In this document: positions 1-6,011 of the stretch, piece by piece
Position numbering within the stretch: position 1 is the first letter of the stretch
Layout: the number at the start of each line of letters is the position of its first letter
Assembly: GCA_029863825.1 (NCBI GenBank)
Contig: JAOTUP010000145.1
Location: forward strand, 1 to 6,011
From: Acidobacteriota bacterium
GTDB lineage: Bacteria > Acidobacteriota > Thermoanaerobaculia > Multivoradales > JAHEKO01
Length of the DNA: 6,011 bases
Direction of reading: 5' to 3'
The notes under the pieces: generated by a model
What the model saw: the letters and a program-made list of their open reading frames with translations, nothing else
Database searches by the model: none
What the model was told of the DNA's origin: nothing
Made by a program: the position numbers and the translations under genes

Positions 1-66
1 CCTCACGCCCTCACGCCACAACCCCTCACGCCCTCACGCCCTCACGCCACAACCCCTCACGCCCCC
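1..66. repeat. Tandem 8-mer repeat (CTCACGCC) with 7-mer spacers
   Basis: The octamer CTCACGCC occurs six times, at 2-9, 10-17, 25-32, 33-40, 41-48 and 56-63. The heptamer ACAACCC lies between copies at 18-24 and 49-55, giving a higher-order period of 31 bases. The array begins at the window edge, so its true length is unknown. It ends in a run of five C (62-66) directly against a TATAAT box. On the minus strand it reads as regularly spaced GGG/GGGG runs, so it could form a G-quadruplex. It carries no convincing coding frame. It could be a non-functional simple-sequence expansion or a cis element for the downstream efflux operon; the sequence cannot separate these. Confidence 0.9.
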
Positions 67-72
67 TATAAT
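67..72 (+). promoter_or_regulatory. Candidate -10 box (TATAAT) for the efflux operon
   Basis: This is a perfect TATAAT, rare in such GC-rich sequence, placed 30 bases before the adaptor GTG start. It would put transcription initiation near position 79, with a 5' leader of roughly 20-25 bases. At the 16-18 base spacings the -35 region falls inside the repeat (about 43-50) and does not resemble TTGACA, and there is no TGn extension. The promoter would therefore be weak or activator-dependent, if it is real. Confidence 0.5.
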
Positions 73-101
73 GTCCTCCCACATCACGCGAGGATCAACA
101 C

Positions 102-1184
102 GTGTCGAAGTCCACGAAGACAACGCTCTGGCTACTGGTGGCGGCGGTTGCCCTGGGCGTCCTGGTGATTCCTCGACTCTGGCCGTCCCGCGGCGGCGAG
201 AGTGTGGCCGACGCCGTCGTCGAGGCTCTGGAGGTGGAGACCGTGATCGTCCAGCCACGCCGCCTGGTCGAGCGGTTCTCGACCGTCGGCACCATTCGCG
301 CCGACGAGTGGGTCGAGATCACGAGCGAGATCTCCGGCATCCTCGAGGAGATTCACTTCAGGGAAGGTTCGCGGGTCGCGAAGGACCAGCTTCTCGTCCA
401 GATCGACGACGACCAGCTCATTGCCGAGCGCGACCGGGCGCGGCATCGCGTCGAGCTGGCGGTCCTGGGCGAGGCTCGGCAGCAGAGCCTGCTCGATCAG
501 GAGCTGACCAGCCAGCAGGACTACGACCTCGCGTTGGGGCAGTTGAACGTGCTCCGCTCGGAGCTTCGCCTCGCCGAGGCCCGCCTCGAGAAGGCGCAGG
601 TGCGGGCTCCCTTCACCGGGATCATCGGCCTGCGCTCGGTGAGCCGCGGAGCAGCGCTCACGCCGCAGACGCGGATCGCGACACTGCAAAAGATCGATAC
701 CGTCAAGGTCGAGTTCTCGGTGCCCGAAAGCTACGTGTCGAGTTTGCAACTCGGCGGGACGGTGTCCTTTCAGGTGAAAGGGACGAGCCGCGACTACGAG
801 GGAACGATCTATGCGGTCGAGCCCAACGTCGATCGCGAGACACGATCACTGCGGGCGCGGGCGCGCTGTGACAACCCTGAAAGGAAGCTCCTGCCTGGTG
901 CTTTCGCCAACGTCGAGCTCGCGGTCAACGAGATCGAGGACGCCCTCACCGTGCCGTCGATGGCGGTCATCCCCGAGCTCGGCAGCAAGAAGCTCTTCGT
1001 GGTCGAAGACGGCCGGGCCGTACCGCGGCTCGTCGAGACCGGGATTCGCAGCGATACGGATGTCCAGGTCACCCGCGGTCTCGAGGCCGGCGATCACGTC
1101 ATCGTCTCGGCGATTCAACAGCTCCACTCGGGCCTCCCGGTGGAAGAGAAAACCGTAGCGAAAAAGGCATCGAATGACGCCTGA
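102..1184 (+). CDS. RND efflux pump periplasmic adaptor subunit (membrane fusion protein)
   Basis: This 360-aa protein would bridge the RND permease and a TolC-family outer-membrane channel in a tripartite efflux pump. The GTG start at 102 is preceded by GCGAGGA (88-94) at a suitable spacing. A hydrophobic segment at residues 9-24 serves as membrane anchor or signal; no cysteine lies near it, so it is not a lipoprotein. The first lipoyl half is at about 68-103 (with GILEEIHFREGSRV), the alpha-helical hairpin at about 104-165, the second lipoyl half at about 165-198 (VRAPFTGIIGLR), the beta-barrel at about 199-275 and the membrane-proximal domain at about 276-345. At the hairpin tip R126, L130 and S137 match the R-x3-L-x6-S (RLS) motif that AcrA-type adaptors use to dock on TolC, followed by QQDYD. 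The permease gene follows after 93 bases, so they are probably co-transcribed. The substrate cannot be inferred. Length is usual for the family. Confidence 0.95.
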   Translation: MSKSTKTTLWLLVAAVALGVLVIPRLWPSRGGESVADAVVEALEVETVIVQPRRLVERFSTVGTIRADEWVEITSEISGILEEIHFREGSRVAKDQLLVQIDDDQLIAERDRARHRVELAVLGEARQQSLLDQELTSQQDYDLALGQLNVLRSELRLAEARLEKAQVRAPFTGIIGLRSVSRGAALTPQTRIATLQKIDTVKVEFSVPESYVSSLQLGGTVSFQVKGTSRDYEGTIYAVEPNVDRETRSLRARARCDNPERKLLPGAFANVELAVNEIEDALTVPSMAVIPELGSKKLFVVEDGRAVPRLVETGIRSDTDVQVTRGLEAGDHVIVSAIQQLHSGLPVEEKTVAKKASNDA

Positions 1185-1277
1185 GTCGCAGCCGGGGGAT
1201 TCGGCGACCAGCGCGGCCACCCCTCGCGCCTGTCCGAGTCATTCCCCGAGTCCCGAGCGACAGGCCGGGCCGAACGC

Positions 1278-4200
1278 ATGAGCCTCTACTCTCTCTCCAT
1301 CCGTCGCCCCGTTCTCGCGATCGTCATGTCGCTGGCCATTCTCCTCTTCGGCTTCCTCGGCTTTCGCAACCTCGGAGTACGTGAGTTCCCGTCGGTGGAC
1401 GCACCGCTCATCACCGTGGTCACCAACTATCGGGGCGCCGCGGCCGACGTCATCGAGTCGCAGATCACCGAGCCGCTCGAAGAATCGATTAACGGCATCG
1501 ACGGCATTCGAACACTGACTTCGGTGAGCCGCGAGGGCCGCAGCACCATCCAGGTCGAGTTCGGGCTGGGAATCGATCTGGAGCGCGCCGCCAACGACGT
1601 GCGCGACCGGGTGTTTCGCGCCCAGCGGAATCTGCCGCCCGACGTCGATCCGCCGTCGATCTCGAAAGCCGACGCCGATGCAAGTCCGGTGGTGGCGCTC
1701 GCCGTGGGCAGCGATCAGCGCAATCTCCTGGAGCTCACCCGGTTTGCCGTTGATGTCTTCGTCGAGCGTCTGCAGACCATTCCGGGCGTGAGCCGAATCG
1801 ACGTCTGGGGCGGCAAGACACACGCCATGCGATTGTGGATCGACCCGCAGAAGCTCGCCTCGTATCGCCTCTCAGCGATGGATGTGCGCGATGCCGTGAG
1901 ACGCGAGAACGTCGAGCTCCCGGCCGGCCGCATCGAGGGGCGCGACGTCGAGCTCACGGTGCGCACGATGAGCCGACTGTCCACGCCGGACGAGTTCGAG
2001 AAGCTGATCCTGAAACAGGATGCAGGCGGCATCGTGCGGCTCCGCGACGTCGGCCACGCCGAGCTCGGTCCGCAAAACCAGCGCACGATCCTGCGCCGCA
2101 ACGGGATTCCCATGGTGGCGCTTGCCATCAGACCGCAGCCGGGCTCGAACTACGTCGAGATCGTCGATGATGTGCGCCGCCGCGTGGCGGTGATCGAGCG
2201 CAATCTCGCGCCCGATATCGAGCTCTCCTACGCCTTCGACAGCTCGGAGTTCATCCGCAAATCGATCGCCGAGGTGCAGCAGACGATCTTCACGGCGCTC
2301 GCACTGGTGGTGCTGGTGATCTTCCTCTTCCTGCGCGACTGGCGAACGACCTTGATCCCGGTGCTGGTGATTCCGGTCTCCCTGATCGGGGCGTTTTTCG
2401 TCATGTACGTCATGGGATTTTCGATCAACGTGTTGACGCTTCTGGCGCTGGTGCTTGCCATCGGTCTTGTCGTCGACGACGCCATCGTCGTGCTCGAGAA
2501 TGTCTACGCGAAGATCGAATCGGGTCTCGCGCCGGTCGAGGCGGGAGTCGTCGGTACGCGCGAGATCTTTTTCGCCGTGATCGCCACGACGGTGGCGCTG
2601 GTCGCGGTCCTCCTGCCGATCTTCTTTCTCGGCGGCTTGACCGGGCGTCTCTTTCGGGAGTTCGGGGCGACGCTGGCCGGCGCGGTCATCATCTCCTCTT
2701 TTATCGCGCTCACCTTGACGTCGATGCTCACGACCCGGCTGCTCAAGAAGCGCCCGCGCCATCCCTGGTTCTATCGTGTCACCGAGCCGTTTTTCCTCTG
2801 GCTCACCACCGCCTACCGCGAGAGTCTCGCAACCTTCCTGCGTCACCGCTGGCTGTCGCTTCCGATCCTCCTCGTCTGCCTCGCCGGCATCGCCTTCCTC
2901 AGCAGCTTTCTGCCCGCCGAGCTGGCTCCACTCGAGGACAGGAGTCGCGTCGCCGCCAACTTCAAGGCGCCCGAGGGGGCGACCTACGAGTACATGGATC
3001 GGTACATCGAGAGCGTCACCGAGGTCCTCCTCGCCGAATACCCGGAACGGCGCGAGCTCATGACCGTGACGTCGCCCGGATTCGGGGCCTCGACCTCCGT
3101 CAACTCCGGCTTCGTTCGTCTCTGGCTGGTCGAGCCCGAAGAGCGCGAGCGGAGTCAGATGGAGATCGCCGCCGCCGTCCAGACCCGTCTCGGAGAGTTT
3201 CCCGGCGCCCGCGGCTTCGTGACGCAGGACCCGACCATCGCCGTCGGCCGGCGGCGCGGACAGCCGGTCCAGTTCGTGCTTCAGGCGCCGACGCTCGAGC
3301 GCCTGCAGGAGGTGCTCCCGGCCTTCGTCGAGCGCGCCGCAAGCGATCCGGTGCTGGCCACGCCGGACGTCGATCTCGTCTTCGACAAGCCGCAGCTTCG
3401 TGTCGAGATCGATCGCGAGCGGGCGCAGGATCTCGGTATCTCGGCCCTGGACGTCGCCGAGACGTTGCAGCTCTCGCTCTCAGAGCAACGGCTGGGCTTT
3501 TTCGTCATGGACGGCAAGCAGTTCGAGGTCATCGGTCAGGTGCGGCGCGAGAACCGCGACGAGACACTCGATCTCCGCAACCTCTATGTGGCCTCCGAGG
3601 AGGGCGAGCCGGTGCCGCTGGATAAGGTGGTGACCGTCGTCGAGGAGAGCATCCCGCCGCAGCTCTACCGTTTCGATCGCTATGTCTCGGCCACCGTGTC
3701 GGCCGGTCTCGCCCCCGGCTACACCATGAGCGACGGCATCGAGGCGATGGAGCGGATCGCCGACGATCTTCTGGACGACACCTTCGCCACCACCCTGGAC
3801 GGCCAGTCGCGCGACTTCGCCGAAAGCTCGCGGGCGCTGCTCTTCGTCTTCGTTCTGGCGCTGGCGTTGATCTATCTCGTGCTTTCGGCCCAGTTCGAGA
3901 GCTTTCGCGATCCCTTCATCATCATGCTCTCGGTGCCGCTGGCCTTGGCCGGGGCACTTTTCTGGCTCTGGTACTTTCACCAGACGCTCAACATCTTCAG
4001 CCAGATCGGCATGATCATGCTGATTGGATTGATCACCAAGAACGGGATTCTGATCGTCGAGTTCGCCAACCAGCGCCGGGCTCGCGGTCGCGAGGTCATG
4101 GACGCCATCCAGGAAGCGTCGGTGGCTCGTTTCCGGCCGGTGTTGATGACGAGCCTCTCGACCATCCTCGGGATCCTGCCCATCGCCCTGGCCCTGGGCG

Positions 4201-4418
4201 CCGGCGCCGAGAGCCGCATGCCGATGGGTATCGCCGTCATCGGCGGCCTCTCGGTCGGGACGCTGCTGACTCTTTACGTCGTCCCGGCCATGTACTCCTA
4301 CCTGACCACCCGCGAGTGGCACCGCTCGATCTCCGTCGAGGGCGCTCTCGACCTGGCTCGGGAAGCAGGCGAGCCGATGCCGATGCCGGGAGGAACGGCG
4401 CCGGGTATTGAAAGCTGA
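1278..4418 (+). CDS. Efflux RND transporter permease subunit (HAE1/AcrB-like)
   Basis: This 1046-aa inner-membrane proton/drug antiporter is the energised part of the tripartite pump. The N-terminus MSLYSLSIRRPVLAIVMS is typical of the family. No ATG, GTG or TTG lies in frame between the adaptor stop and this ATG, so the start is firm although the Shine-Dalgarno is weak. TM1 is at about 11-29, then a large periplasmic porter/docking loop (30-336), TM2-TM7 at about 337-545, a second loop (546-851) and TM8-TM12 at about 852-1010. The proton relay is intact by comparison with AcrB: D400-D401 in TM4 (GLVVDDAIVVLENV), K921 in TM10 (GLITKNGILIVEFAN), and R951 and T958 in TM11 (RFRPVLMTSL), matching AcrB D407/D408, K940, R971 and T978. 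It is therefore expected to be functional. The acidic/proline-rich tail after about 1015 is not conserved. Drug, metal or lipid substrate is not predictable; the D-D pair favours HAE1 over heavy-metal CusA-type pumps. Confidence 0.97.
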   Translation: MSLYSLSIRRPVLAIVMSLAILLFGFLGFRNLGVREFPSVDAPLITVVTNYRGAAADVIESQITEPLEESINGIDGIRTLTSVSREGRSTIQVEFGLGIDLERAANDVRDRVFRAQRNLPPDVDPPSISKADADASPVVALAVGSDQRNLLELTRFAVDVFVERLQTIPGVSRIDVWGGKTHAMRLWIDPQKLASYRLSAMDVRDAVRRENVELPAGRIEGRDVELTVRTMSRLSTPDEFEKLILKQDAGGIVRLRDVGHAELGPQNQRTILRRNGIPMVALAIRPQPGSNYVEIVDDVRRRVAVIERNLAPDIELSYAFDSSEFIRKSIAEVQQTIFTALALVVLVIFLFLRDWRTTLIPVLVIPVSLIGAFFVMYVMGFSINVLTLLALVLAIGLVVDDAIVVLENVYAKIESGLAPVEAGVVGTREIFFAVIATTVALVAVLLPIFFLGGLTGRLFREFGATLAGAVIISSFIALTLTSMLTTRLLKKRPRHPWFYRVTEPFFLWLTTAYRESLATFLRHRWLSLPILLVCLAGIAFLSSFLPAELAPLEDRSRVAANFKAPEGATYEYMDRYIESVTEVLLAEYPERRELMTVTSPGFGASTSVNSGFVRLWLVEPEERERSQMEIAAAVQTRLGEFPGARGFVTQDPTIAVGRRRGQPVQFVLQAPTLERLQEVLPAFVERAASDPVLATPDVDLVFDKPQLRVEIDRERAQDLGISALDVAETLQLSLSEQRLGFFVMDGKQFEVIGQVRRENRDETLDLRNLYVASEEGEPVPLDKVVTVVEESIPPQLYRFDRYVSATVSAGLAPGYTMSDGIEAMERIADDLLDDTFATTLDGQSRDFAESSRALLFVFVLALALIYLVLSAQFESFRDPFIIMLSVPLALAGALFWLWYFHQTLNIFSQIGMIMLIGLITKNGILIVEFANQRRARGREVMDAIQEASVARFRPVLMTSLSTILGILPIALALGAGAESRMPMGIAVIGGLSVGTLLTLYVVPAMYSYLTTREWHRSISVEGALDLAREAGEPMPMPGGTAPGIES

Positions 4419-5010
4419 AAGTGCGGCGCGCCCTGCGGGCACGTCTTGAAGGCAGCGGGACCTCGATCGAGGTGCGATAGTCCTCGATCCGCCTCTCGGA
4501 CACTCTCGAAGCCTCGACCACATCGTCGGTCGGTGAGGGCGCTGCCAGGGCGGCAAGGTGCGCACCGACCTCGTCCCACACCTCACCCTGGTCGCTTCGC
4601 GCCACGCCCGCCAGCCGGCGGTTGAGCTGGTCGCTTCGCAGCTTTTTTTCCCTGAGGTTCGGATGCGCGTAGCCTTCCGCCTTGAATCCGCGCGAGGCAT
4701 AGCGCCACCGTCCTCGCTCGACGCACGAGACCGGCAGCTCGAACTTGACTCCCGCGGCAACCAGCACCGTGATGTTGACGGTGCGGTTCTGCTTGGCGCC
4801 GATCAGGATCTCGCCTTCCGGGATGAGGATCGGCGTGACCCCTGCGTTCACGACTCCGAGAAACGGCACTTGCCCTCCCTCGTCGACCTCCTCGACGACG
4901 GCATCCCCTGCCTCGATCGCGTCTGCGAGAAGCACGTAGCGCTGGGGCTCGTCTCGCCCCTTGAACGACGGAAACACCGTCAGATTCCGATGGTGCATCG
5001 CCTCCCCCAC
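4237..5010 (-). CDS. ARPP-1/DUF6569-like protein, probably truncated at its 3' end
   Basis: The 257-aa frame starts at GTG 5010, with AGGAGG at 5016-5021 five bases upstream. The only later good candidate is ATG 4998. Residues 9-180 look like the ARPP-1 domain (ARG and Rhodanese-Phosphatase-superfamily-associated protein, DUF6569), recognised from memory: NLTVFPSF at 9-16, LIPEGEILIGAKQNRTVN at 62-79, LPVSCVERGRWRY at 92-104 and SDQGEVWDEV at 139-148. The biochemical role of this family is not established, and no signal peptide or membrane segment is seen. From about residue 185 (position ~4460) the sequence becomes Arg/Ser/Pro-rich and, past 4418, is simply antisense to the permease. Family members as I recall them continue for roughly another 80-100 conserved residues with a Gly-rich segment, and no minus-strand frame here supplies that. 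This suggests a truncated gene or remnant. It converges on the permease and overlaps it by 182 bases. Confidence 0.72.
   Translation of the reverse strand: MGEAMHHRNLTVFPSFKGRDEPQRYVLLADAIEAGDAVVEEVDEGGQVPFLGVVNAGVTPILIPEGEILIGAKQNRTVNITVLVAAGVKFELPVSCVERGRWRYASRGFKAEGYAHPNLREKKLRSDQLNRRLAGVARSDQGEVWDEVGAHLAALAAPSPTDDVVEASRVSERRIEDYRTSIEVPLPSRRARRARRTFSFQYPAPFLPASASARLLPEPGRERPRRRSSGATRGWSGRSTWPGRRKESAASRPRGRR
4460..4473. repeat. 14-bp perfect palindrome ACCTCGATCGAGGT
   Basis: This perfect inverted repeat has no spacer and lies 41 bases past the permease stop, inside the minus-strand frame of the ARPP-1-like gene (codons for T-S-I-E-V). It sits where similarity to the ARPP-1 family fades. 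It has no following T-run, so it is not an intrinsic terminator. It could be a protein-binding site or chance in CG/GATC-rich sequence. Confidence 0.4.
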
Positions 5011-5015
5011 CTCGA

Positions 5016-5021
5016 CCTCCT
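5016..5021 (-). promoter_or_regulatory. Shine-Dalgarno (AGGAGG) of the ARPP-1-like gene
   Basis: Read on the minus strand, AGGAGG is followed by TCGAG and then GTG at 5010. This spacing supports the GTG start. The frame upstream is closed by a TGA at 5074-5076 with no other ATG, GTG or TTG between. An internal ATG at 4998 has a second GGAGG only about two bases before it, which is too close to be a good ribosome site. Confidence 0.65.
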
Positions 5022-5130
5022 GGCGGAACCCACTGGCTCCCTCTGGCTCGCCACTGGCACAACTCGACGCAGGTCACTGAGTGATTGCTGACCATCTCGA
5101 GGCGGTTCCGCTACGCGACCGGGGCAGCGC

Positions 5131-5160
5131 AACAATGGTATGATCTCTACAATTCATATT
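5131..5160. promoter_or_regulatory. AT-rich island in divergent intergenic region, possible promoter
   Basis: The 261 bases between the divergent ARPP-1-like and CSLREA genes contain one clearly AT-rich stretch. On the plus strand it holds -10-like hexamers TATGAT (5139-5144) and TACAAT (5148-5153). No convincing -35 lies 16-18 bases upstream of either. If used for the plus-strand gene, the leader would be about 110-120 bases long. A minus-strand promoter here for the ARPP-1-like gene is equally possible but not resolved. I see no RNA gene or riboswitch in the remainder of this gap. Confidence 0.35.
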
Positions 5161-5271
5161 ACGGGCGCCTGGTCAGGCCACCCAGTGAAAGCGGCATGAT
5201 GGCCCGAGTGTGGGGCGCCTTGCCGGCCGAGCAACGCGAAAGCGTCGGACTCGCACCGGAGAAGGGATGAG

Positions 5272-6011
5272 ATGCTGAGGAATCTTCGCAACGGCGCGAT
5301 CTTGATGGCTACTTGCTTCATCGCGGGGCCGCTGTCTGCCAACACCTTCCTCGTCGACAGCACCGACGATGCCGTCGATGCCTCGCCGGGCGACGGCTCG
5401 TGCGAAACAGCCGCGGCGGTCTGCACCCTGCGCGCCGCGATCCAGGAGGCAAACGCACTGGCCGGCGCCGACGCCATTTCGATACCGACGGGGGTCTTCA
5501 AGCTGACGATCACCGGTGCAGGGAAGACGCCGCTGCGAGCGGCGACCTCGACATTACCCAGGACCTGACGATCACTGGGGCTGGAGAGGACCAGACGTTT
5601 ATCGACGGCACTCCGTCGGACGGGAGTGCGGTCGACCGCGTGTTCGACGTCGCTCCCGCAGTGGAGGAGATCAGCGTGACCATCGAGCATCTGACGGTGC
5701 AGCGGGGAGGCGGCAGCCTCGACGGCGGCGGCATCCGCAGCCAGGCGGACTTGACGGTGCGCGACGCCCGCCTGCGGTGGAACAGCGCCGGTGGAGCCGG
5801 CAAAGGCGGCGGCATCTACCACGCCGTCTCGCGGTTTACCGGCCGAGACCTCACGCTCCTGCGAACCCGCGTCGAAGACAACTCTGCCAACCTCGGCGGT
5901 GGCGTGCACACCGACAACGGCAAGGTCGTCGTGACCAACAGCAGCATTTCGTGGAACAACGCTTCCGTTGGCGGCGGAGGGCTCTTCGTGGCTGCCATCT
6001 CGGGGGTCACT
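5272..6011 (+). CDS. Secreted CSLREA-domain parallel beta-helix protein, frameshifted, runs off window
   Basis: The ATG at 5272 follows GAAGGG (5261-5266). Residues 1-23 form a signal peptide: basic MLRNLRN, a hydrophobic core, and PLSA before a likely cut at 23/24. Residues 26-60 carry the CSLREA signature: FLVDSTDDAVDASPGDGSC, then CTLRAAIQEANAL from 51, with C44 and C51 possibly disulfide-bonded. This frame stops at 5566-5568 (98 aa). From 5524 the -1 frame gives the family's expected continuation (EDAAASGDLDITQDLTITG) and stays open to the window end. It includes Gly-rich beta-helix turns such as NSAGGAGKGGGIYH and NSANLGGGVH. One extra G in the GGG at 5521-5523 would restore a single frame. 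The product would be an exported surface or extracellular protein; CSLREA proteins are typically large and of unknown function. Either this is a pseudogene, a phase-variable gene, or the base was lost in sequencing. The 3' end lies outside the window. Confidence 0.85.
5503..5575 (+). repeat. Short direct repeat flanking the CSLREA frameshift
   Basis: CTGACGATCAC occurs at 5503-5513 and 5565-5575, both coding for LTIT of an LTITGAG peptide repeat in the restored reading frame. The 62-base offset reflects successive beta-helix coils or a local duplication. The apparent frameshift lies between the two copies. It is probably a coding repeat rather than a mobile-element scar. Confidence 0.5.

Noticed and set aside
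1..66. CRISPR array
   Set aside because: The repeat units are 8 bases and the spacers are identical 7-mers, which is simple tandem repetition and not CRISPR architecture.
71..871. 266-aa plus-strand frame overlapping the adaptor
   Set aside because: It is Arg/Gly/Pro-rich, matches no family, and is the out-of-frame shadow of the clearly recognisable adaptor.
1872..2846. 324-aa minus-strand frame inside the permease
   Set aside because: The composition (Asp/Arg/His/Gln-rich) is typical of antisense to membrane-protein coding DNA; the permease frame is unambiguous.
4431..4452. Possible terminator hairpin after the permease (GTGC...GCAC)
   Set aside because: The pairing is only about four bases at the ends with mismatches inside and no T-run, so it is not a credible intrinsic terminator.
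3480..4760. 426-aa minus-strand frame spanning the permease 3' end and the ARPP-1-like gene
   Set aside because: It is low-complexity and matches nothing. It overlaps two better-supported genes in other frames.
4558..5091. 177-aa plus-strand frame opposite the ARPP-1-like gene
   Set aside because: It has no family features, while the minus strand carries conserved motifs and a good ribosome site.
5085..5270. 61-aa plus-strand frame, or its internal ATG at 5196, ending one base before the CSLREA start
   Set aside because: The start would be TTG or a poorly preceded ATG, it would span the AT-rich island, and it has no recognisable domain. A short upstream leader peptide cannot be excluded but is unsupported.
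5154..5909. 251-aa minus-strand frame opposite the CSLREA gene
   Set aside because: It is the antisense of Gly/Asp-rich beta-helix coding sequence; the plus strand has a signal peptide and the CSLREA motif.

Overview
The window is GC-rich bacterial DNA with long, tightly packed genes. A complete inner-membrane RND efflux pump core and a secreted CSLREA-type protein indicate a Gram-negative (diderm) organism. The mix of RND pump, ARPP-1/DUF6569 protein and CSLREA beta-helix protein would suit Acidobacteriota (for example Thermoanaerobaculia), Myxococcota or a similar environmental lineage. That placement is inference; nothing in the window fixes the taxon.

Layout: (1) Positions 1-66 are a degenerate tandem repeat of an 8-mer (CTCACGCC) with a 7-mer spacer, ending directly against a perfect TATAAT box. 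(2) Positions 102-1184 (+) encode a periplasmic adaptor (membrane fusion protein). (3) Positions 1278-4418 (+) encode a 1046-aa HAE1-type RND permease that retains the proton-relay residues. The two genes form an efflux operon; no outer-membrane channel gene is in the window. (4) Positions 4237-5010 (-) encode an ARPP-1/DUF6569-like protein converging on the permease. Its conserved part ends near position 4460 and the rest of the frame is antisense to the permease 3' end, so it looks 3'-truncated. (5) Positions 5011-5271 are a divergent intergenic region with a short AT-rich island. (6) From 5272 (+) to the window edge lies an exported CSLREA/parallel beta-helix protein, interrupted near 5521-5523 by what looks like a single missing G.

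The adaptor and permease would work together with a TolC-family channel encoded elsewhere, using the proton gradient to expel small molecules. The ARPP-1-like and CSLREA genes have no evident functional link to the pump or to each other. I see no convincing new multi-gene system. The points worth a second look are the repeat-abutted promoter, the truncated ARPP-1-like gene and the frameshift in the CSLREA gene. No rRNA, tRNA, CRISPR array, transposase or convincing intrinsic terminator was seen.
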